From positions 1,984,001 to 2,048,000 of the forward strand of contig CAWHRE010000010.1 of the NCBI GenBank assembly GCA_963831705.1: a DNA stretch of 64,000 nucleotides. Reading direction: 5' to 3'. Numbering within the stretch: the stretch's first letter is position 1; each line of letters starts with the position of its first letter. The position numbers and the translations under genes are program-made. The notes under the pieces are model-generated. The model was not told the DNA's origin. It worked only from the letters and a program-made list of their open reading frames with translations, and did not search any database. The stretch comes from DASQPR01 sp963831705 (GTDB lineage: Bacteria > Actinomycetota > Actinomycetes > Mycobacteriales > Micromonosporaceae). Positions 45,042-55,143 of the stretch are shown piece by piece.

Positions 45042-45200
45042 ATGGGTACCCGGGCGCTGCTGCCGATCCAATGCCGGGTCAAGGGCCAGGTGATCACGCG
45101 CAGCATCACGTCGTCGTACTGGTATGGCCTGGCCGCGGGCAACTACGTTTCGGCCGCGTACGTCAGCGTGCCATCCGGAACGAAGGTGCCCACTTGCTAA
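45042..45200 (+). pseudogene. 52-residue fragment resembling an SH3-like wall-binding domain
   Basis: A clean GGGGAGG ribosome-binding site precedes ATG 45042. The peptide (CRVKGQ, GNYVSAAYVSV, KVPTC) resembles the end of bacterial SH3-like domains in secreted wall hydrolases: two Cys, a GxYVS strand and a terminal PxC. The signal peptide and any catalytic part are absent, so it looks like the 3' remnant of a larger secreted protein. It overlaps the end of the opposing gene by 38 bp. Confidence 0.4.
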
Positions 45201-45603
45201 GCACGGGCCGCAGTGGGGCGTGGACGTAACCGCCCTCGGTCAGCCCGGCGCCACGTTCGAATGCGTTGCGGACGCCGAAATTGCCGGTCAGCGCGTACGA
45301 CCAGGCGGAACCGGCAAAGTAGAGCGGCCAGAACAGTGGTCCCCACCGCGCGTACTGATAGGTGTGCCGCAGTTCGTGCACGAGCACGCCGCGTCGTTCC
45401 GGCGCGAACAGCCATGTCGCGTCGTGTCGGCAGAAGATGACGTCACCGATGACGAAGCAGGCCGCGGACGGTACCGACAGCGGGTAATTCGTGGCGACGA
45501 TGGTGCCAAGTGGGCCGTTCGTCCGGGAGCAGCCGGTGGCTGCGGCGAGCGCGAGTCCGGCATACGTAGTCCCGTTGAGTCGATTTCGCTGCGCACGATC
45601 CAC
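45163..45603 (-). CDS. small HExxH metallopeptidase-like protein
   Basis: 146 residues. A zinc-protease-type HELRH lies at about 77-81 in VHELRHTYQYARWG. A hydrophobic stretch (about 91-106) and a FERGAGLTEGG segment follow, where the Glu could be the third ligand. Short proteins with HELRHxxQ are found in actinobacterial envelopes; substrate unknown. Five Cys/Trp-containing loops precede the motif. It stands alone. Confidence 0.55.
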   Translation of the reverse strand: MDRAQRNRLNGTTYAGLALAAATGCSRTNGPLGTIVATNYPLSVPSAACFVIGDVIFCRHDATWLFAPERRGVLVHELRHTYQYARWGPLFWPLYFAGSAWSYALTGNFGVRNAFERGAGLTEGGYVHAPLRPVLSKWAPSFRMAR

Positions 45604-45659
45604 GGTTAAATCATGACATTAAGTGCGAGGCTCCGTGCAGGGTCGCGGACCGGAGAGGC

Positions 45660-47357
45660 ATGATGGGCGGCATGACTGCGACCCAGGATTCGCCCGAGCA
45701 CCCCCTCTTCGCGAAGCACGCCGCCACAATCGAGCGTGCCCACGCTGCAATTGCCGACCGCACCTACTGGTCGGCGTTCCCCGAGTCCCCGAGCCCGAAG
45801 GTGTACGGCGAAGCCGCCGCCCCGGCGGGCCAGGCCGCGTTCGAGGCGTACCTCGGCGCCGAGTTCCCGCTGACCCAACCCGGTACGGACGGGCAGGTCA
45901 CGACCGAACAATCTCCGTTCGGCGTCGACCTCGGCGTGAGTTACCCGCACGGAGATGTCGATGCGTTGGTGGCCGCCGCGAAGGCCGCGATGCCGTCCTG
46001 GCGAGATGCCGGCCCGGACACCCGTACGGCCGTCTGCATCGAAATTCTCACCCGCCTGCACGAGAACATCTTCGAGCTGGCGAACGCCGTGCAGTTCACG
46101 TCCGGTCAGGCGTTCGTGATGGCGTTCCAGGCCGGTGGCGCGCACGCGCTCGATCGTGCCCTCGAAGCGATCACGTACGCGCACGCGGAAATGACGCGTC
46201 ACCCGGCGACGGCACAGTGGGAGAAGCCGGCCGGGAAGGGCGACCCGCTGCGGATGACAAAGACGTTCCACGTCGTGCCGCGCGGTATCGGGCTCGTGAT
46301 CGGCTGCAACACGTTCCCCACGTGGAACTCGTACCCGGGTCTGTTCGCAAGCCTGGCCACCGGCAACGCCGTGATCGTGAAGCCGCATCCGGGTGCCGTG
46401 CTGCCGCTTGCGATCACCGTGAAGTACGCCCGCGACGTGCTCGCCGAGGCGGGCTTCGACCCGAACCTGATCCTGCTCGCGCCGGAGGCGGATGGCGAGA
46501 AGCTCGCGTCCACGCTGGCGTTGCGTCCGGAAGTCAAGATCGTCGACTTCACCGGCTCCACCGCGTACGGCGACTGGCTCGAAGAGAACGCCCGCCAGGC
46601 CTCGGTATACACCGAAAAGGCCGGCGTCAACACCATCGTGATCGACTCGACCAGCGACTTCGCGGCGATGTGCCGCAACATCGGCTTCTCGCTCACGCTC
46701 TACAGCGGTCAGATGTGTACGACACCGCAGAACATCCTGGTCCCGCGCGATGGCATCGCCACCGAGGCCGGACACGCGACGTTCGATCAGGTCGCGCAGG
46801 GCATCGCCGCCGCGGTTGAGACGCTGACCAGCGATGATGCGCGGGGCGTCGAGCTGACCGGCGCGATCGTCAACCCGGCGATCGTCGGGCGGATCGGCGC
46901 CGCGCGCAACCATGGCGACGTGGTGCTCGACTCGCGCGAGGTGAAGCATCCGTCGTTCCCGGACGCGACCGTGCGTACCCCCTTGGTCTTGCGACAGGAC
47001 GCGGCGAATGAGGAGATGTTCGACAACGAGTGGTTTGGGCCCATCTCGTTCGTGGTCGCGACCGACTCGACCGCGCACAGTCTGGAGCTGTTCCGCCGGA
47101 TCGTGGGCACGCGCGGTGCGCTGACCGCGGCGGTCTACTCGACCGACCCGGCCGTGCTGAACGCGATGGAGGACGCGGCGCTGGATGTCGGCGTGCACCT
47201 GTCGTGCAACCTGCTCGGCGGCGTGTTCGTGAATCAGTCGGCCGCGTTCTCGGACTTCCACGCCAGCGGCGCGAACCCGGCCGCGAACGCCGCGTTGACC
47301 GACGGTGCCTACGTCTCGAACCGTTTCCGGATTGTGCAGTCACGGCGGCACGTCTAA
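45660..47357 (+). CDS. paaN: phenylacetate-degradation aldehyde dehydrogenase-type protein PaaN
   Basis: 565 residues; ATG 45660, 45663 and 45672 are possible starts. Long aldehyde-dehydrogenase fold with NCTF-like CNTFPTWNSYPG, FTGSTAYGDWLE and the catalytic Cys in LYSGQMCTTPQN; the C-terminal LGGVFVNQSAAFSDFHASG is characteristic of PaaN. In the phenylacetyl-CoA pathway it oxidises the ring-opened semialdehyde. No other paa genes are in the window. Confidence 0.88.
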   Translation: MMGGMTATQDSPEHPLFAKHAATIERAHAAIADRTYWSAFPESPSPKVYGEAAAPAGQAAFEAYLGAEFPLTQPGTDGQVTTEQSPFGVDLGVSYPHGDVDALVAAAKAAMPSWRDAGPDTRTAVCIEILTRLHENIFELANAVQFTSGQAFVMAFQAGGAHALDRALEAITYAHAEMTRHPATAQWEKPAGKGDPLRMTKTFHVVPRGIGLVIGCNTFPTWNSYPGLFASLATGNAVIVKPHPGAVLPLAITVKYARDVLAEAGFDPNLILLAPEADGEKLASTLALRPEVKIVDFTGSTAYGDWLEENARQASVYTEKAGVNTIVIDSTSDFAAMCRNIGFSLTLYSGQMCTTPQNILVPRDGIATEAGHATFDQVAQGIAAAVETLTSDDARGVELTGAIVNPAIVGRIGAARNHGDVVLDSREVKHPSFPDATVRTPLVLRQDAANEEMFDNEWFGPISFVVATDSTAHSLELFRRIVGTRGALTAAVYSTDPAVLNAMEDAALDVGVHLSCNLLGGVFVNQSAAFSDFHASGANPAANAALTDGAYVSNRFRIVQSRRHV

Positions 47358-47360
47358 CAC

Positions 47361-47870
47361 CTAACAAGCGCGGGTCATCAACTGCTCACTCAGCGCCGAT
47401 AGCGTCGGGTGTGGGATTGGGTCGCCCACATCTTCGAAGCCCAATTTCCGGTACGCCCGGCTCGCGCGCCCGTTGGTCGTGACGACCTCGAGTTCCAGGC
47501 GCTTCCGGCCGCACTCCAGCGACCAGGCGGCGGCGACTTCGACCAAACCGGCGAGGACGCCGCCGCCGCGATGGCTCGGGCTGACGTAGACCGCGATGAG
47601 CCGCGTGACGTCCGGGTTCTCCGCGTTTTCGATCGCGACGACCTGTCCGACCAGGCGACGGTCGGGAAGCGCGGCGATGAAGTGCGCGATCTGCGTACCG
47701 GTGGCCGCCCGGGTGATCCGCCCGACGAACTCCGCATGCGGCATCTCGGCGACTTGATCCAGCGTGGTCAGGTAGGCCAGCGGCGTATCGGCCAGCATCT
47801 CCAGACGCAGCGCACGGGCGCGGCCGGCGTCGGCGGTCTCGGCGCGGCGGATCGTCACGTCATCGGTCAC
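47361..47870 (-). CDS. GNAT-family N-acetyltransferase
   Basis: 169 residues from GTG 47870. The GNAT core is visible: an N-terminal TIRRAETADAG, a central VYVSPSHRGGGVLAGLVE acetyl-CoA loop (RGGGV in place of RGxGxG/A) and a C-terminal NGRASRAYRKLGFEDVG. Acetyl acceptor unknown. Convergent with paaN after 3 bp. Confidence 0.88.
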   Translation of the reverse strand: MTDDVTIRRAETADAGRARALRLEMLADTPLAYLTTLDQVAEMPHAEFVGRITRAATGTQIAHFIAALPDRRLVGQVVAIENAENPDVTRLIAVYVSPSHRGGGVLAGLVEVAAAWSLECGRKRLELEVVTTNGRASRAYRKLGFEDVGDPIPHPTLSALSEQLMTRAC

Positions 47871-48053
47871 GTCCTAGTCGTACCCGAATGTGTGGTCGCT
47901 CGCCAGCGGTTATCGGCTATCCGCGGGCCGAACGTCGTGCCCGGAGCGTACGAGCACGAAGTCGACCGATTTTTCGGGCTGCGCTGCTTCGGATCTGGTG
48001 TTAGCGTGCCGGTCTGGACGTGGCACGGATCGATCGACATGAGGATGTGTGCG

Positions 48054-48257
48054 GTGGCAGAAGGCACGGTGAAGTGGTTCAACAGTGAAAAGGGCTACGG
48101 CTTCATCGCCGTTGACGGCGGCGAAGACGTGTTCGTGCACTTTTCCGCGATCACGATGGACGGATACAAGACGCTCAATGACGGCCAGCGGGTCGTATTC
48201 GAGGTCACCCAGGGCCAGAAGGGCCCACAGGCCGAGCAGGTGCGCGTCACCGGTTGA
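48054..48257 (+). CDS. cold-shock protein (CspA family)
   Basis: 67 residues from GTG 48054, with GAGG about ten bases upstream. RNA-binding RNP1 KGYGFI and RNP2 VFVHFSAI are intact, and the N-terminal EGTVKWFN is diagnostic. It binds single-stranded nucleic acids as an RNA chaperone. Divergent from the GNAT gene; a strong hairpin follows the stop. Confidence 0.93.
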   Translation: MAEGTVKWFNSEKGYGFIAVDGGEDVFVHFSAITMDGYKTLNDGQRVVFEVTQGQKGPQAEQVRVTG

Positions 48258-48279
48258 CGTCGCCGGCCGGCCTCGTGGC

Positions 48280-48311
48280 AGCGCCGCTTCACCGTGGTGT
48301 GAGGCGGCGCT
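48280..48311 (+). terminator. hairpin downstream of the cold-shock gene
   Basis: AGCGCCGC (48280-48287) pairs with GCGGCGCT (48304-48311), extended inward by TCAC/GTGA with small bulges. There is no T-run, so termination would be weaker or Rho-assisted. Confidence 0.5.
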
Positions 48312-48392
48312 CACCTAAATCTGGCTGATCGGAGGGCAACGTTCGCGGGCGATTTCGCGTAGCGTCCGCGCAGCCAGCCGAAGGAGCCTTAC

Positions 48393-49487
48393 GTGACCGA
48401 CCTGCCCCCATACCCCGAGGGCTCGGAACCGCCCGCCGGATATCCGCCGCTGCCGAGCTATCCGCCGGCGCAGGAGTACCCACCCGCTTACCCGCCGCCA
48501 GGCTATGGCGTACCGCCCGGATATGCGCCGCCCGGTGCTTACCCGCCGCCCTATCCGGCACCGGGTGTACCGACGCAGGGAATGCCGCCGGGCATGGTCC
48601 CGCCGCAGTACCCGTACCCGACGTACGGCTATCAGGTTCCCGGCGGCCAGCCGCTGTACGACATGTACGGTCAGCCCGTCGACCCGCTCGTCACGCCACC
48701 CGGTGAAGGGTTCGCCGGCTGGTGGTCCCGGCTGTGGAAGGTATTCGCGCGCAGTTGGGGCGCGCTGGCGCTGATCATCGGCGTCACCTCCGGCCTGCCC
48801 GCGATCGTGCTCGGCATCTACGCGGCGCAGTCGACTACGCTAACCGACTTGCAGCATGCGCTCCAGCAGAAGCAGGACGATCCGAACAGCGCGTTCGTGT
48901 TCCCACACGGCCTCGCTCAGTTCGTCGGCGTGGGCATCGTGCTCGGCGTGCTAGCTGCGGTATGCCGCGCGGTTGGTTGGGCGGCCTCGATCTGGACCCT
49001 CACCCGCCAGGCCGCCGGTGAACCGGCACCGTTCGGAACCGCGATCTTGTACGGTCTCAAGAACTTCCCGCGCGTGTTCGGCTGGGTCTTCGTGTACTCG
49101 CTGCTGATCGGGGTCGGCACGGTCTGTTGCATCCTGCCCGGCCTCTACTTCGCAATCGCCGGCAGCCTGATCGTGCCGCTGGTGATCTTCAGTCGAGGCT
49201 CGGTCTCGGAATCATTCCGTCTGGTCAACAAGAATTTCGGAGCCGTGCTCGGCCGGATTCTGGCTGTATACGGTTTGGGTCTCGCGGTCGGCGTGGTCTC
49301 GTTGATTCTCAGCAGCGTCCTCGGAGCCGCGGGCGGTACGCCGGGCCGGATCGTCAGCGAAGTGCTCAGTTCGGTCCTCGGGATCCCCGGCACGATCATT
49401 CTGATCATCGGCGTCACGCTCACATACGCCGAGATGCGCGCCAAGGAAATGATCACTACGACGCCGATGATGAACCAGGCGCTCTGA
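48393..49487 (+). CDS. proline-rich polytopic membrane protein
   Basis: 364 residues. The first ~100 are Pro/Tyr/Gly-rich (PPGYAPPG-type repeats). Then about five or six membrane helices follow (about 125-145, 175-205, 230-265, 285-310 and 325-345). This matches actinobacterial proteins with a PPGY tail and a DUF4013/glycerophosphodiester phosphodiesterase-associated-type membrane domain. Function unknown. It is followed by a clear terminator. Confidence 0.7.
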   Translation: MTDLPPYPEGSEPPAGYPPLPSYPPAQEYPPAYPPPGYGVPPGYAPPGAYPPPYPAPGVPTQGMPPGMVPPQYPYPTYGYQVPGGQPLYDMYGQPVDPLVTPPGEGFAGWWSRLWKVFARSWGALALIIGVTSGLPAIVLGIYAAQSTTLTDLQHALQQKQDDPNSAFVFPHGLAQFVGVGIVLGVLAAVCRAVGWAASIWTLTRQAAGEPAPFGTAILYGLKNFPRVFGWVFVYSLLIGVGTVCCILPGLYFAIAGSLIVPLVIFSRGSVSESFRLVNKNFGAVLGRILAVYGLGLAVGVVSLILSSVLGAAGGTPGRIVSEVLSSVLGIPGTIILIIGVTLTYAEMRAKEMITTTPMMNQAL

Positions 49488-49504
49488 CCCTCGTACGGGC
49501 TCTG

Positions 49505-49541
49505 AAAGGCGCCGGTGGCTGATGCCGCCGGCGCCTTTTTG
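49505..49541 (+). terminator. intrinsic terminator
   Basis: AAAGGCGCCGG (49505-49515) pairs with CCGGCGCCTTT (49528-49538) followed by T residues. It ends the membrane-protein transcript 18 bp after its stop and insulates groEL. Confidence 0.92.
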
Positions 49542-49587
49542 TGCCATCAGCCAATGTGACCCGCCGCACGCCACGACCGGCGTTCTG

Positions 49588-49614
49588 CTTGCACTCGCCG
49601 GGGTAGAGTGCTAA
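49588..49614 (+). promoter_or_regulatory. CIRCE operator 1
   Basis: CTTGCACTC, 9 bp, GAGTGCTAA. Matches the HrcA-binding consensus TTAGCACTC-N9-GAGTGCTAA with changes in the first three positions. It lies 246 bp upstream of the groEL start. Confidence 0.88.
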
Positions 49615-49622
49615 ACAAGACA

Positions 49623-49649
49623 TTGGCACTCGCGCTATGTGAGTGCCAA
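49623..49649 (+). promoter_or_regulatory. CIRCE operator 2
   Basis: TTGGCACTC, 9 bp, GAGTGCCAA: a perfect inverted repeat with the CIRCE spacing, 8 bp after the first operator. Together they predict HrcA repression and heat induction of groEL. Confidence 0.93.
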
Positions 49650-49859
49650 GAAATTGAACTCGAAGGTCGGGGTCCGGTGCGGGCTTCATGATCGCACGAT
49701 CGTGAGCCAAGTCGTCGCGGGCTTTGTCCGGTCCGGCCGGCGGTGCTCGTCCGAGCACCTACCACGGAGCCACCCGGCTGCGTGGGATAGAGAGTGCGAA
49801 CCATGCGGACTGCGTCGCCTCGGGTGATGCGCCGCGAGTGTCCAGGAGGACAACGCCGA

Positions 49860-51487
<1,628 letters not shown>

Positions 51488-51503
51488 GAAGTCCTAGTAC
51501 GAC

Positions 51504-51537
51504 AAAAGGGCGGTCCGCTGACGCGGGCCGCCCTTTT
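51504..51537 (+). terminator. intrinsic terminator after groEL
   Basis: AAAAGGGCGG (51504-51513) pairs with CCGCCCTTTT (51528-51537), extended inward by GC pairs, 17 bp after the groEL stop. Confidence 0.92.
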
Positions 51538-51667
51538 CGCACGTTTCAAGATCGTCGCAACTTCCCGGATGTTGTCCCCTTATCGGATCTCCAACCCGGC
51601 AAGATCCGTGAAGTTGTGCTGATCATGCAGGTGACTCGTCTCGATTGCGCTGGTAGCGTCCGTCGAC

Positions 51668-52843
51668 ATGGTGGACTCTCGGATTGCGCAACTCCTCAAG
51701 AACGCGCCGGTTATTGACGGACATAACGACCTGCCGTGGGAGATGCGCGACCGAGTCGCGTACAACCTGGATGATCTTGATTTGGCTCTCGATCAGACCG
51801 CGACCGGCCTCCACACCGACTTGCCGCGTTTGCGGGCCGGCGGCGTCGGTGCGCAATTCTGGTCGGTCTGGGTGCCGGAGCGGCTGACCGCGGACGCGGC
51901 GGTGTCCGCGACGCTGGAACAGATCGACTTCGTGCACCAATTCGTGGCCCGCTTCCCCGACCAGCTCGTCCTGGCGCGGACCGCGGACGAGGTCGAAGCC
52001 GCGCACGCGTCCGGCCGGATCGCTTCGCTGATCGGCATCGAGGGCGGCCACTCCATCGCCTGCTCGATGGCCACGCTGCGCGCGATGCACGCGCTCGGAG
52101 CGCGCTATATGACGCTCACGCACAACCACAACACGCCGTGGGCCGACAGCGCCACGGACGAGGTCGGCGTGGGTGGTCTGTCGCCGTTCGGCCATGAGGT
52201 GGTACGGGAATGCAACCGCCTCGGCGTGATGGTGGATCTCGCGCACGTCGCACCTTCGACCATGCACGCGGCGCTGGACACGTCGACCGCGCCCGCGTTC
52301 TTCTCGCATTCCAGCGCGCGGGCCGTCACCGACCATCCTCGTAACGTTCCGGACGATGTGCTCCGCCGGGTACGCGAGACGAACGGCATCGTGATGGTCA
52401 CGTTCGTCTGCGCGTTCGTCAACGAGCCGTGCCGCGCGTGGTTCTACGAGATGATCGCGTACGGCCGTGAACTCGCGAAGACCTACACCGAGGACGGTCC
52501 GGAGTGGACCGAGCGCCGCAAAGCCTGGATGCTTGAGCACCCCCGGCCCGCATGCGACGTACGCGACGTGGCTGATCACGTCGAGCACGTCCGCGATGTG
52601 GCCGGCATCGACGCGGTTGGTATCGGCGGCGACTTCGACGGCATGCCGCAGCCGCCGGACGGCTTGACCGGCGTCGACGCGTACCCGAACCTGCTCACCG
52701 AACTGATCGAGCGCGGCTGGTCGGACGCCGATCTCGCGAAGCTGACCTGGCAGAACGCGTTGCGCGTGCTGCGCGCGACCGAGGCGGCCGCCGAGAAGGC
52801 GCAGGCCGAACGGGGTCCGTCGCTGGCCGTATTCAGCGCCTGA
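51668..52843 (+). CDS. membrane (renal)-type dipeptidase, peptidase M19
   Basis: 391 residues. The zinc ligands begin with the HxD in VIDGHNDLPW near residue 17. A bridging Glu follows in GIEGGHS, His residues lie in TLTHNHNTPW and DLAHVAPSTM, and GIGGDFDG near 315 completes the M19 pattern. It hydrolyses dipeptides, including some with D-residues. Its stop overlaps the end of the convergent transglutaminase-like gene by 11 bp. Confidence 0.92.
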   Translation: MVDSRIAQLLKNAPVIDGHNDLPWEMRDRVAYNLDDLDLALDQTATGLHTDLPRLRAGGVGAQFWSVWVPERLTADAAVSATLEQIDFVHQFVARFPDQLVLARTADEVEAAHASGRIASLIGIEGGHSIACSMATLRAMHALGARYMTLTHNHNTPWADSATDEVGVGGLSPFGHEVVRECNRLGVMVDLAHVAPSTMHAALDTSTAPAFFSHSSARAVTDHPRNVPDDVLRRVRETNGIVMVTFVCAFVNEPCRAWFYEMIAYGRELAKTYTEDGPEWTERRKAWMLEHPRPACDVRDVADHVEHVRDVAGIDAVGIGGDFDGMPQPPDGLTGVDAYPNLLTELIERGWSDADLAKLTWQNALRVLRATEAAAEKAQAERGPSLAVFSA

Positions 52844-53654
52844 GTTCGCCGGGTACGCGCAACTCCTCGTGGTTGTAAACGGCGGCCACGAATTCGGGAT
52901 CATCGGCTTCGCACGCGGTGGCGACGAGATCGAGCAACTCGTCGTAGTCGGCGCCGGTCCGTCCGCGGTACGAGTCGGCCATCTGGCCCCATTCGTCCCA
53001 CGGGAGCACCTCGACCTTGTTCAGTGCTGCTAGGTCGCGGATCGCGTTGCCCCGGATCTCGGCCGGGCCCCACGCATGATCGGTGCCGTACACGCCGAAC
53101 TGGCTGGAGTCGATGAACTCGGCGCGGTGCAGAGCCCACGCTTCGCCGCCGGTCAGGAACTCGCCGACGGACAGATCCTCCGGGTGTTGCAGCACGTCGA
53201 GGCCGAGGATTTCGGCGTCGATCCGGACCCAGCGTTCGTTGTCCACGTGCCGGAATTCGGTGATCCAGTGGTCGACGCCCTTGCCCTTGTGGAAGTAGGT
53301 GGCGAAGCCGCATCTGGCTCGCGCCGCAATGCCGCGCGAGCGCATCAGCGCCGCGCTGAGTACCGCGAAGTGCCGGCAAGTACCGATTACTCGCTGCTCG
53401 GGGGCGCGCTCGGTGCGCAGCGGTACCGGATGGTTCGCGAGCAGTGCACTGATCAGATCGGCGGCCGGCCGGATGTTGCGTTGCTCGAAACGTTCGGCCG
53501 AGATCGTGCCGAGCGCGGTCGCGTCGTTGGGCTGGATCACCATCCCGTGTACGAGCCGGCAAATCTCGACCGGGTCGAACGGGACATCAGCGAGCAGCTC
53601 GACGTCGAGCGAGCGTAGATCGGTGAGCGGTCCCGGCGTGCTGTAATCGATCAC
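52833..53654 (-). CDS. transglutaminase-like superfamily protein
   Basis: 273 residues from GTG 53654. The papain-like core has Cys in GTCRHFAVL (near 111), His in DHWITEFRH (near 150) and Asp in RWVRIDAE. Members act as peptidases or amidases; the substrate is unclear. No signal peptide, so cytoplasmic. Convergent with the M19 gene. Confidence 0.85.
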   Translation of the reverse strand: MIDYSTPGPLTDLRSLDVELLADVPFDPVEICRLVHGMVIQPNDATALGTISAERFEQRNIRPAADLISALLANHPVPLRTERAPEQRVIGTCRHFAVLSAALMRSRGIAARARCGFATYFHKGKGVDHWITEFRHVDNERWVRIDAEILGLDVLQHPEDLSVGEFLTGGEAWALHRAEFIDSSQFGVYGTDHAWGPAEIRGNAIRDLAALNKVEVLPWDEWGQMADSYRGRTGADYDELLDLVATACEADDPEFVAAVYNHEELRVPGELRR

Positions 53655-53685
53655 GTCTTCGACTCTATGCGGTCGGGCCGGTGTC

Positions 53686-55098
53686 CTACATCGACTCCAG
53701 AGTGCGGCCCTTCGTCTCCTTGACCGCTCGGATCACAAAGACTCCGGCGACGAGGGCGAAGAATGCGTACAGGCCGTAGGCGAACACCAGACCGGCGCTC
53801 GCGAGAGTGGGGAAGCTCGTGGAGATCGCCCAGTTCGCGAGCCACTGGGCGGCGGCCGCGACGGCGAGCGCGGTGGCCCGGATCGTGTTGTTGAACATTT
53901 CGCCGAGCAGCACCCAGACGACCGGGCCCCAGCTCATGCCGAACGCGAACACGTACAGGTTCGCGGCGACCAGCGCGATCTTGCCGGTGCCACCGCTCAG
54001 CGTTACGTGCGAACCGTGGCCGGTGGCCTGTGAGAAGCAGATCGCCATCGTGCTGAGCGTGATGAACATGCCGATCGCGCCGATCATCAGCAGCGGTTTG
54101 CGTCCGATCCGGTCGATCAGCGCGATTGCGACGATCGTGGTCACGATGTTCGTGACACTGGTAATCGTGCTGATCAACAGCGAGTTGCTCTCCGAGAAGC
54201 CGACCGACTGCCACAGCGTGGCCGAGTAGTAGAAGATCACGTTGATGCCGACGAACTGCTGGAATACGGACAGCAGGATGCCGATCCAGACGATCGGCAA
54301 CAGGCCGAATCGGGGACCGCGTAGCGCGGATAGCTTGACCCGATCGGTCCCGCCCTCCAGCGAGCGCTGAACGTCGGCGATCATGACGTCGACGTCGCCG
54401 CCGATCATCTTGTTGATGACCAGGCGAGCTTCCGGGAGGCGGTTCTTTCGGACCAGGTAGCGCGGTGATTCGGGGATGCTCAAAGCGCAAGCGCCGTACA
54501 GGATCGCGGGTAGGGCCGCGCTGGCGAACATGTAGCGCCAGGCTTCGCCGCCCCACCAGAATGGCTGGTCCGCGCCGCCCGCGGATTGGGCGATCCCGTA
54601 CGACACAAGCTGCGACGCGAAGATGCCGGTGACGATCGCGAGCTGCTGCAGACTGCCCAGGCGGCCGCGCAGATTGGCGGGTGCGATCTCGGCGATGTAC
54701 GCGGGCGCGATCACACTGGCCGCGCCGACCGCAAGACCGCCGAAAACGCGCCAGAAGACCAGGCTCCACGCGTCGAATGCCAGTCCTGATCCGATCGCAC
54801 TGATGATGAATACGATCGCAGCGCCGACCATCACCTTGACGCGGCCGATCCGGTCGGCCAGCGGTCCGGCAAACCAGGCGCCGACCGCGCTGCCGAGGAG
54901 CGCCGACGACACGACGAAGCCGATCGCGCCGGTCGATATGTGGAACTGGGCTTTGACGGCGTCGACCGTACCGTTGACGATTGCCGTATCGAACCCGAAA
55001 AGGAACCCACCGAGTGCGGCGGCAATTGAAACGAGCAGTACGGCGCGGTTATTGGCCTTTGCGGGCACGTTCGCGGTCGCCGTCGTCATAGTTAACAT
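53686..55098 (-). CDS. MFS sugar:proton symporter
   Basis: 470 residues (an ATG three codons in is an alternative start), twelve membrane helices. Sugar-porter motifs: GFDTAIVNG in helix 1, DRIGRVKVM after helix 2, PESPRYLV after helix 6, DRIGRKPLL after helix 8 and VKETKGRTLE at the C-terminus. Probable substrates are xylose, arabinose, glucose or inositol. No sugar-kinase or regulator gene is adjacent. Confidence 0.92.
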   Translation of the reverse strand: MLTMTTATANVPAKANNRAVLLVSIAAALGGFLFGFDTAIVNGTVDAVKAQFHISTGAIGFVVSSALLGSAVGAWFAGPLADRIGRVKVMVGAAIVFIISAIGSGLAFDAWSLVFWRVFGGLAVGAASVIAPAYIAEIAPANLRGRLGSLQQLAIVTGIFASQLVSYGIAQSAGGADQPFWWGGEAWRYMFASAALPAILYGACALSIPESPRYLVRKNRLPEARLVINKMIGGDVDVMIADVQRSLEGGTDRVKLSALRGPRFGLLPIVWIGILLSVFQQFVGINVIFYYSATLWQSVGFSESNSLLISTITSVTNIVTTIVAIALIDRIGRKPLLMIGAIGMFITLSTMAICFSQATGHGSHVTLSGGTGKIALVAANLYVFAFGMSWGPVVWVLLGEMFNNTIRATALAVAAAAQWLANWAISTSFPTLASAGLVFAYGLYAFFALVAGVFVIRAVKETKGRTLESM

Positions 55099-55143
55099 CT
55101 TGTCGGATAAATCGCCTTTTCGGGCTGCTAATGCCCGAGCTGG

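Noticed and set aside
45606..47261. 551-residue minus-strand ORF
   Set aside because: Antisense shadow of paaN, Arg/His/Val-rich with no motifs.
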